Assembly: GCA_007122565.1 (NCBI GenBank)
Contig: SKTJ01000330.1
Span: 1-5,983, forward strand
Direction of reading: 5' to 3'
Origin: Syntrophomonadaceae bacterium
Lineage (GTDB): Bacteria; Bacillota; Dethiobacteria; DTU022; UBA8154
DNA length: 5,983 nt
This document shows, one piece after another, positions 1 to 4,744 of this stretch (positions are counted from its first letter, which is position 1; each line of letters starts with the position of its first letter). Below the pieces are notes generated by a model, which saw only the letters and a program-made list of their open reading frames with translations, searched no databases and was not told where the DNA came from. The translations under genes and the position numbers were made by a program.

Positions 1-75
1 ATTCATGATGTACCTTCCCATTTTCCTATACTTATAAATACATCCTTCGTAAAATATACCATAGTTTGCAGAAAA

Positions 76-103
76 TTGACAATGCGAATTTTGCTGGTAT
101 TAA
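76..103 (+). promoter_or_regulatory. Candidate sigma-A promoter of the asparagine synthetase gene
   Basis: A perfect -35 hexamer TTGACA lies at 76-81. After a 16-nt spacer comes a -10 TATTAA at 98-103 (4 of 6 matches), preceded by the extended -10 dinucleotide TG at 95-96. Transcription would start near 110, giving a leader of about 58 nt. A second, weaker combination is TTAACC 100-105 with CATAAT 122-127 (16-nt spacer), which would put the hairpin at 119-150 over the promoter. Assigned by consensus match only. Confidence 0.5.
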
Positions 104-118
104 CCATTTCTCTCCCCC

Positions 119-150
119 GTTCATAATATAGCCTTAGCTAAAGAATGAAC
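119..150 (+). promoter_or_regulatory. Imperfect inverted repeat in the leader of the asparagine synthetase gene
   Basis: GTTCAT (119-124) is perfectly complementary to ATGAAC (145-150). Inside it, TAGC (129-132) pairs with GCTA (137-140) around a CTTA loop. The two stems are separated by a small internal loop containing one further T-A pair. The structure ends one base before the purine-rich ribosome binding site (AGGAAAG, 151-157). It could be a leader hairpin affecting translation or a DNA operator. It has no U tract, so it is not an intrinsic terminator, and no T-box sequence was found. Confidence 0.4.
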
Positions 151-167
151 AGGAAAGAAGTGGTAAT

Positions 168-2009
168 ATGTGCGGTTTTTGCGGTCTCCTACCGGAAAGA
201 GGGAACGTGGATGCTACCCTGCTTACCAGGATGCGGGACCAGATGGTTCACCGCGGGCCTGATGAAGGAGCAAACTACATAGGGCAGGGTTTTGCGCTCG
301 GCTTTCGCCGCCTGTGCATTATAGACCTGACCACCGGGCGGCAGCCCCTCTGCAACGAGCAGAAAACTATCCAACTTGCATGTAATGGGGAGATTTATAA
401 TTATGCTGCACTGCGCCGGGAACTGGTGGGGCGAGGACACCGTTTTAACACAGGCAACGATGCTGAGGTAATTATTCACCTCTATGAGGAAAAAGGGGTA
501 GATTGCCTGGAGCAGTTGCGGGGAATGTTTTCTTTTGTGCTGTGGGATGAAAACAAACAACTTCTGTTCGGAGCGCGGGATCGCTTTGGTATCAAGCCAT
601 TTTATTACTTGGATCAAAAGGACATTTTCGCCTGTGCCTCCGAAATTAAAGCCCTGGCCATACTGCCAAATTTCTCCCGCCAGGTAAACGAAACGGCATT
701 TATGGACTACCTTACCTTCCAATATGTGCCGGAACCGCGGACGATCTATGAAGGAGTTTATCGTCTGCCTCCAGGGCATTACCTGTTAAAAAGAGCCGGC
801 ATGCCCGCGAAGCTTACCCGCTACTGGCGCATGAACTTTTCGCCCTGTCAAAAACCCCGCGAATATTTTGTGGAGGGTATCCGGGAAATAATGCGCGAAG
901 CTGTAAAATTGCACATGCAGAGTGATGTCCCCCGGGGCACCTTTTTATCGGGGGGCATCGATTCTGCGATTATTACAGCTTTGGTAAGGGAGCGGGAGGC
1001 GATCTCCACTTTTAGCGTGGGCTATGATGAGGCCGGGTACAGTGAATTGCCGGAAGCAAGGCAGACGGCACAGTACCTTGAGACCGACCACCACGAGTAC
1101 ATTATCACGCCTCAAGAATTCCTGAAACACTTACCACACCTGATCTGGCATTTCGATGAGCCGGTGGCTGACCCGGCAGCCATTTCCCTCTTCTTCGTGG
1201 CACGCCAGGCCAGGCAGAAGATTACAGTCACCCTCTCCGGAGAAGGAGCTGACGAGGTTTTCGCCGGTTATGGCATCTATCGGGAGCCCTTTGCCCTGGC
1301 CCCTTATAAGAAATTACCCCAACCTCTGCGCTACTCACTCGACGCGGTGGCACGGCTTCTCCCCCCCGGGGTTCCGGGGAAAAACTATTTGGCCCGGGCC
1401 CGTCGTCCCCTGGAGGAGCGGTTTCTCGGCAATGCCAGTATTTTCTCCACCGCGGATAAAAAAAAGATAACTAATGGGAAGGAGCAGCTTTCCCCATACC
1501 GCATCACCGCACCCCTATACGCACAAGTGGCCCACTTAGACGAAGTAACGCGTATGCAGTATATTGATCTCAACACCTGGATGCCCGGCGATATCCTTGT
1601 TAAGGCGGATAAAATGACCATGGCTAATTCCCTGGAACTGCGTGTCCCTTTTCTCGATCACCATCTTTTTGAATTTGCTGCGACTATTCCCCTTCAATAC
1701 AAGATCCAGGGTAAAACAACCAAGAAAATATTGCGGGAGTCCTTTCAAGATATCCTGCCGGAAGAGGCGATCAACAGGCCCAAGCGGGGCTTTCCCGTCC
1801 CCACCCGCGAGTGGTTGAAGCGAGATGATTTCCAGGCCTTTTTCCGGGAGCTCATGCAAGAAGAAGGAGCGAACTGGTTCAATAAAAAAGCGGTGAAGCA
1901 ACTTTACACCGCTCACACCGCCGGGAAACAAGATAACAGCCGCAAACTGTGGACTATTTTAATCTTCCTACTCTGGCACCGTACCTTTATTGCTAAAGCA
2001 GTTGGATAG
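168..2009 (+). CDS. asnB: Asparagine synthase (glutamine-hydrolysing), class II, AsnB/AsnO type
   Basis: Predicted cytoplasmic enzyme that makes asparagine from aspartate, glutamine and ATP through a beta-aspartyl-AMP intermediate. Residues 1 to about 215 form the class II (Ntn) glutaminase domain: Cys2 is the nucleophile exposed when Met1 is removed, with HRGPD at 28-32, Arg48, NGEIYN at 73-78 and Asp98 matching the glutamine pocket. Residues from about 236 form the ATP-pyrophosphatase synthetase domain, with the pyrophosphate loop SGGIDS at 261-266, SGEGADE at 357-363, and conserved RVPFLDHH and RPKRGFPVP near the end. At 613 aa it matches the shorter Bacillus AsnO/YisO-like proteins. The start is fixed because Cys must follow Met; AGGAAAG at 151-157 is the likely ribosome binding site. 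It is transcribed alone here, convergent with the next gene. Family assignment is firm. Whether it serves free asparagine synthesis or amidates a cell-surface product cannot be told from the sequence; the symbol is a family name. Confidence 0.96.
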   Translation: MCGFCGLLPERGNVDATLLTRMRDQMVHRGPDEGANYIGQGFALGFRRLCIIDLTTGRQPLCNEQKTIQLACNGEIYNYAALRRELVGRGHRFNTGNDAEVIIHLYEEKGVDCLEQLRGMFSFVLWDENKQLLFGARDRFGIKPFYYLDQKDIFACASEIKALAILPNFSRQVNETAFMDYLTFQYVPEPRTIYEGVYRLPPGHYLLKRAGMPAKLTRYWRMNFSPCQKPREYFVEGIREIMREAVKLHMQSDVPRGTFLSGGIDSAIITALVREREAISTFSVGYDEAGYSELPEARQTAQYLETDHHEYIITPQEFLKHLPHLIWHFDEPVADPAAISLFFVARQARQKITVTLSGEGADEVFAGYGIYREPFALAPYKKLPQPLRYSLDAVARLLPPGVPGKNYLARARRPLEERFLGNASIFSTADKKKITNGKEQLSPYRITAPLYAQVAHLDEVTRMQYIDLNTWMPGDILVKADKMTMANSLELRVPFLDHHLFEFAATIPLQYKIQGKTTKKILRESFQDILPEEAINRPKRGFPVPTREWLKRDDFQAFFRELMQEEGANWFNKKAVKQLYTAHTAGKQDNSRKLWTILIFLLWHRTFIAKAVG

Positions 2010-2047
2010 TTGGAAAGTTTTTCTTTTCCCTATGCCGGCTTCTGTTT

Positions 2048-3778
2048 TTAGAATGTATCCGTGCGCACGTATACGCCCCGCCCCCGCAGGCGGCGCAATT
2101 CTGTCATGACCGGTGAACTGCTGGTGAGATCCAGTGGGTTGTCACCGATAGCCAGCCAGGAGAGATCGGGTAACCCTGCCAGTGGCGAGATATTACTTAT
2201 ATTGTTGCTCCAGGCATTGATCGTTGTAAGATTGGGCAGGTCGGCCAGGGGAGAAAGGTCTCTCACCTCGTTATTCCAGAAATGAAGAGTTATCAATCCC
2301 TTGGTTTCGGCCAGAGCACCGAGGCTGTTGATCCGGTTACCGGAAACATTAAGGGTTCTCATTTTTTGCAGGGATTCAAGGGCAGATATACTGGAAATCT
2401 CGTTGCTGGCCAGGGAAAGCCAGCGCAATTCCGTAAGGCCTGCCAGCTCAGAGATATCACTCACCCTGTTGTTATTGAGAGACAGCCAGCTCAATTGCTG
2501 CAAGGCGGCAAGTGGCCTAAGATCTATCACCTGATTATAGCCCAACTCCAGCCGCTCCAAGGCCTTCAGCCCCGCCAGGGGAGAAATATCCCGGATGTGG
2601 TTACCCGCCAGTGAAAGAGAACGCAGGTTGGTGCAATACTCGATGCCCCTCAGGTCCTCAATTAATCGATCGTTCGCCTCCAGCTTTGTCAATTTTGCCA
2701 ATTCAGAACGGTAAAGGGGCCCAGCCGGCTTGTTAAGCTCATTAAGAATCGCCGCATGCAACTCCACATCATGAAACGTTACGGGCATGTCGCGAAAAAC
2801 CTCTACAATAGCCGTGGCCTCATAGTTGTGGAAGACAGCGGTAATTGTTGCCGTCCCAGGTGTCACAGCAGTAATCTCCCCTCCAGATATCGTGGCCACT
2901 TTGCTATTGCTTGAGCGCCAGTTTGCCCTGTCAGCTGGGATGGACTGTTGTTCGAGGTCCGTGTAACGGGCCATAAGGGCAAGTGTATTTTTATCACCCA
3001 TTTCCATGCTGAGATTGGCAGGGGTAATAACAATACCGCTCAGGGATTCATCAACTTTTACCATAATGCCGAAAGAAACCCCTTCGTATGAAGCCGTTAG
3101 CACTGTATTCCCCGGGCCGGTACCTGTAACCACCCCATCTTCCACCGTAGCAACGGCCGTATTGGCAGAACGCCAGCTCATGGCAGCGCCTTCCACCTTT
3201 TCCTGCTTTCCATCCGCCAAAACAGCAGTTGCACTGATCTGGCCTGTCTGCCCGCTGCGCAGGGAAAGCTCCGCCGGTGCAAGGGTAAGGCTTGTCACAC
3301 TAACGGGCCGGCTTATATTAACGGTACGGGTAGCTCCGTCCCATTTTACCGTTGCATCGAAAGCCTGGCTTACAAAGCGCAGCGGCACAAAAGTCCGTCC
3401 GCTTATAATGCTTGCGGGGACATCAAGAGTTACGGGATTCCCGTTTACCCTGGCCTCTTTTTGATCAATTACCAGCTCTACGATCATCTCACCCCGCTTT
3501 GCTGTCACCGTTCTCGCATCCCCATCCCACGTCACGGAAGCTCCCAGGGCTTGAAAGATCACGGTCACAGGCACCAGGGTAGATCCATCAACGATGGTAG
3601 GAGCCACGTCAAATTCTAATTTTTCCCCATCTATAAAAACGCTGATCTCGTTCACAGATACATTAATCTCGTTCCCCATATAGAGATCGATATCATTGGT
3701 AGCTCCGGCCGTAACCGGAACAAGCAAACATAACACCATTGCGAGCAGCAGGTGAGCCGTTTTTATCCGTGTGAACAA
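2048..3778 (-). CDS. Secreted protein with copper-amine-oxidase N-terminal-type, Ig-like and leucine-rich repeat domains
   Basis: A 576-aa exported protein. The start chosen is TTG (3778-3776), because AGGAGG (3791-3786) lies exactly 7 nt upstream; ATGs at 3844 and 3805 in the same frame have no such site. From this start, residues 1-26 form a signal peptide: Arg4 and Lys6, a hydrophobic core, then AGA before the likely cut at 26/27. Residues about 45-157 hold two units of a Cu_amine_oxidN1-type domain (LVPV and FVPLRFV motifs, each ending in a WDG...RTV strand). Two Big2-like domains follow (about 161-243 and 248-328), each with WRSxNxxVAT and a later PG turn. A short helical cap leads into eight 22-residue leucine-rich repeats (363-538) and a C-terminal cap. 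There is no LPXTG, SLH domain or C-terminal membrane helix, so anchoring is unknown. The Cu_amine_oxidN1 name does not imply oxidase activity; no catalytic domain is present. A surface adhesive, cell-wall or ligand-binding role is inferred. Weak -10-like sequences TACAAT (3816-3811) and TAAAAT (3809-3804) lie upstream without a clear -35. Confidence 0.9.
   Translation of the reverse strand: MFTRIKTAHLLLAMVLCLLVPVTAGATNDIDLYMGNEINVSVNEISVFIDGEKLEFDVAPTIVDGSTLVPVTVIFQALGASVTWDGDARTVTAKRGEMIVELVIDQKEARVNGNPVTLDVPASIISGRTFVPLRFVSQAFDATVKWDGATRTVNISRPVSVTSLTLAPAELSLRSGQTGQISATAVLADGKQEKVEGAAMSWRSANTAVATVEDGVVTGTGPGNTVLTASYEGVSFGIMVKVDESLSGIVITPANLSMEMGDKNTLALMARYTDLEQQSIPADRANWRSSNSKVATISGGEITAVTPGTATITAVFHNYEATAIVEVFRDMPVTFHDVELHAAILNELNKPAGPLYRSELAKLTKLEANDRLIEDLRGIEYCTNLRSLSLAGNHIRDISPLAGLKALERLELGYNQVIDLRPLAALQQLSWLSLNNNRVSDISELAGLTELRWLSLASNEISSISALESLQKMRTLNVSGNRINSLGALAETKGLITLHFWNNEVRDLSPLADLPNLTTINAWSNNISNISPLAGLPDLSWLAIGDNPLDLTSSSPVMTELRRLRGRGVYVRTDTF
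2165..2692 (-). repeat. Eight tandem 66-bp leucine-rich-repeat units
   Basis: This part of the secreted-protein gene encodes eight consecutive repeats of exactly 22 residues with no insertions. The pattern is LxxLxLxxNxIxDIxPLAxLxx, the internalin-like or SDS22-like class. The first unit is the least typical (it has ND where later units have GN), and the fifth and sixth vary most (LAETKG, LHFWNN). Asparagine at the ladder position and DIS/DLS turns recur. The residue register is perfect while the DNA is well diverged, so the array looks old and functionally maintained rather than recently amplified. Confidence 0.92.
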
Positions 3779-3785
3779 AATTATT

Positions 3786-3791
3786 CCTCCT
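3786..3791 (-). promoter_or_regulatory. Ribosome binding site deciding the TTG start of the secreted-protein gene
   Basis: Read on the minus strand this is a perfect AGGAGG, followed by AATAATT and then TTG. The 7-nt spacing is ideal, and the signal peptide begins directly after this TTG. The longer frame beginning at 3844 would place 22 extra residues, including KRR, before the signal peptide. Confidence 0.8.
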
Positions 3792-3848
3792 GTCCTTCTC
3801 TTCATTTTACATTGTAACAACTCAGCACTCTTGAAATAGCACAAAGGG

Positions 3849-3879
3849 GTTCAGGATTACCTGTGAATAACCGTTCAGG
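3849..3879 (-). repeat. Pair of direct CCTGAAC heptamers in the divergent intergenic region
   Basis: CCTGAAC occurs on the minus strand at 3879-3873 and again at 3855-3849, 24 nt apart start to start. The segment between can also fold: CAGG (3852-3855) pairs with CCTG (3860-3863) around ATTA, or CCTG-TGAA (3860-3867) pairs with TTCAGG (3874-3879) with a two-base bulge. The 24-nt spacing is a little over two helical turns. It may be a binding site for a regulator of the secreted-protein gene, or part of its leader RNA. The function is unknown. Confidence 0.35.
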
Positions 3880-3890
3880 CTCGATTAAAA

Positions 3891-3969
3891 GGCTTTGCCG
3901 AACCGGGGGTTCCATATGCTACGTGTTTGAGCGCAGCGAGCCAAAGCATGTGGGCCGGGTGGCAAAGGC
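3891..3969. other. Large imperfect stem-loop in the divergent intergenic region
   Basis: Three stacked helices are visible. CTTTGCC (3893-3899) pairs perfectly with GGCAAAG (3961-3967). AACCGG (3901-3906) pairs with CCGGGT (3955-3960) with one mismatch. CCATATGCT (3912-3920) pairs with AGCATGTGG (3945-3953) through all nine positions, one being a G-U on the plus strand (A-C on the minus). The terminal loop contains GAGCGCAGCGAG. No U tract follows on either strand, so it is not an intrinsic terminator. It could be a structured leader RNA, a small RNA, or a dispersed palindromic repeat of the REP/MITE kind. I do not recognise it as a known riboswitch class. Confidence 0.55.
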
Positions 3970-3995
3970 AACCCTTGTATCTTTAACTTGAGACT

Positions 3996-4025
3996 GCGGT
4001 TTCGAACAGGTATCCTGCACCCCGC
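3996..4025. other. Second smaller stem-loop beside the large one
   Basis: CAGG (4007-4010) pairs with CCTG (4014-4017) around a TAT loop. GCGG (3996-3999) pairs with CCGC (4022-4025) outside it, with an asymmetric internal loop containing TTTCGAA. It lies 26 bp from the large stem-loop and may belong to the same folded element. The TTCGAA resembles a tRNA T loop, but no tRNA can be built around it. Confidence 0.35.
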
Positions 4026-4030
4026 TGCAA

Positions 4031-4036
4031 ATTATA
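4031..4036 (-). promoter_or_regulatory. Perfect minus-strand -10 hexamer at the edge of the structured region
   Basis: On the minus strand this reads TATAAT. Transcription from it would begin near 4025-4026, exactly where the outer stem of the small stem-loop begins, and would give the secreted-protein gene a leader of roughly 245 nt carrying both stem-loops. No recognisable -35 lies 16-19 nt upstream, so use of this promoter would need an activator. Weakly supported. Confidence 0.25.
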
Positions 4037-4139
4037 ACCTGAGTGGTTACTTTACATTTTATATTTCGACAGCGAATGGTAAATTCCTGCAAAAGGGTAA
4101 GCTTTTTCCTTCATAGATAGATAATAATAATATATGTCC
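4037..4139. other. AT-rich intergenic stretch with no gene
   Basis: No open frame with a ribosome binding site is seen on either strand. The right end (about 4113-4135) is a low-complexity run of ATAG and AATA units directly upstream of the candidate sigma-gene promoter. Such A/T-rich DNA can act as an upstream promoter element or a bend. Nothing else is supported. Confidence 0.4.
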
Positions 4140-4173
4140 GTAACAAACTTTGAACTTGAACGTCATTTATAAT
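4140..4173 (+). promoter_or_regulatory. Candidate ECF-type autoregulatory promoter of the sigma factor gene
   Basis: GTAAC (4140-4144), a 16-nt spacer and CGTC (4161-4164) match the general ECF layout (AAC-containing -35, CGTC-like -10). An alternative is TGAAC (4157-4161) with CGTG 17 nt later (4179-4182). A perfect TATAAT (4168-4173) overlaps the region but has no good -35 at 16-18 nt. Two tandem TTGAAC hexamers fill 4150-4161. Autoregulation is common for ECF operons; here it is inferred from motif spacing only. Confidence 0.4.
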
Positions 4174-4186
4174 AGAATCGTGAATA

Positions 4187-4202
4187 GATATGGCGCCATA
4201 TC
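4187..4202 (+). promoter_or_regulatory. Perfect 16-bp palindrome adjoining the sigma gene ribosome binding site
   Basis: GATATGGCGCCATATC is its own reverse complement. As DNA it has the form of an operator for a dimeric regulator. As RNA it would fold into a 6-bp stem with a GCGC loop, ending directly against the GAGGTGG site at 4203. It lies downstream of the candidate promoter, so a bound protein could block elongation and a hairpin could modulate ribosome access. It contains an ATG at 4190 in frame with the sigma gene, which lacks its own ribosome binding site. Confidence 0.5.
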
Positions 4203-4209
4203 GAGGTGG
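4203..4209 (+). promoter_or_regulatory. Ribosome binding site of the sigma factor gene
   Basis: GAGGTGG is followed by a 7-nt spacer and the ATG at 4217. This decides that start over the ATG at 4190, which sits upstream of the site and inside the palindrome. Confidence 0.75.
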
Positions 4210-4216
4210 AAAAAGT

Positions 4217-4744
4217 ATGGAACAGATACAAATCATTCCGAAAGAATCACTGGAACTGCGGTTTAAGGAAATCTGGCCCCACATTTACCGCTTCTTTTAT
4301 TACAAGATGCAAAACCGGGAAGAGGCTGAGGAACTGACTCAGGAAACATTCCGGCGCGTTTTGCCCCAAGTGGAGGCGGGGAAGGTGGAATTGGATAAAC
4401 TTGCAGGATATACCGCTGCAGCCGCCCGTAATCTGCTTGTTGATACCTGGCGCAGCCGTGGCCGGCAACCACTCACCACTTCTCTGGAAGGACTGCAGGA
4501 AAAGGGCTGGGATTACCCCCAGCAGGCAACGGAGGTGGAAGAAACACTAATGGTACAGCAGGCATTAAAAGAACTAAACAAAGAGCACCGCATGGTGCTC
4601 ACCTACAGGATTATAGAAGGTTGGCCGGTTGATGAAGTGGCCAGAAAAATGAACCGTAGCCCGGGAGCGGTACGCAGTCTTCAGTTCCGGGCAGTCAAAG
4701 CGCTCAAGGATACTCTGGAAAAAGGAGGTTATTTTCATGGATAA
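4217..4744 (+). CDS. ECF-type RNA polymerase sigma factor
   Basis: A 175-aa group 4 (extracytoplasmic function) sigma factor that would direct RNA polymerase to a small set of stress or envelope promoters. Residues about 20-82 are sigma region 2: the helix with REEAEELTQETFRRVL (34-49) is the 2.2 core-binding type, and ARNLLVDTWRSR (70-81) is the region 2.4 -10 recognition type. After a variable linker, residues about 109-168 form region 4: LKELNKEHRMVL (117-128), then the helix-turn-helix VDEVARKMNRSPGAVRSLQFRA, which reads the -35. There is no region 1 or 3, as usual for this group. The ATG at 4217 is preferred because GAGGTGG lies 7 nt upstream; starting at 4190 would add nine residues. 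The stop codon lies inside the start region of the next gene (8-bp overlap), implying coupled translation with its presumed regulator. The ECF subgroup cannot be named from the sequence alone. Confidence 0.93.
   Translation: MEQIQIIPKESLELRFKEIWPHIYRFFYYKMQNREEAEELTQETFRRVLPQVEAGKVELDKLAGYTAAAARNLLVDTWRSRGRQPLTTSLEGLQEKGWDYPQQATEVEETLMVQQALKELNKEHRMVLTYRIIEGWPVDEVARKMNRSPGAVRSLQFRAVKALKDTLEKGGYFHG
4721..4728 (+). promoter_or_regulatory. Ribosome binding site of the membrane regulator, inside the sigma gene
   Basis: AAAGGAGG lies within the last codons of the sigma gene, 8 nt before the ATG at 4737. The strong site together with the 8-bp ATGGATAA overlap supports translational coupling and near-equal synthesis of the two proteins. 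Confidence 0.85.

Noticed and set aside
1..167. T-box leader before the asparagine synthetase gene
   Set aside because: The conserved T-box sequence and antiterminator are absent, and the leader is too short.
189..779. Minus-strand open frame of 196 aa inside the asparagine synthetase gene
   Set aside because: It lies wholly opposite the conserved glutaminase domain and has no recognisable motif or ribosome binding site; it is a shadow.
2010..2047. Possible bidirectional terminator between the convergent genes
   Set aside because: Only a 5-bp GGAAA/TTTCC stem (2012-2029) is visible, with no U tract after it on either strand; too weak to call.
2165..2692. CRISPR-like or satellite repeat array
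   Set aside because: The 66-bp periodicity is fully explained by in-frame 22-residue leucine-rich repeats with diverged DNA.
3996..4025. tRNA-like T-arm suggested by TTTCGAA
   Set aside because: No matching T stem, acceptor stem or anticodon arm can be formed on either strand.
3841..4025. c-di-GMP, c-di-AMP, cobalamin or other known riboswitch
   Set aside because: The conserved core sequences of these classes that I can recall do not match on either strand; only helices without recognisable core motifs are seen.
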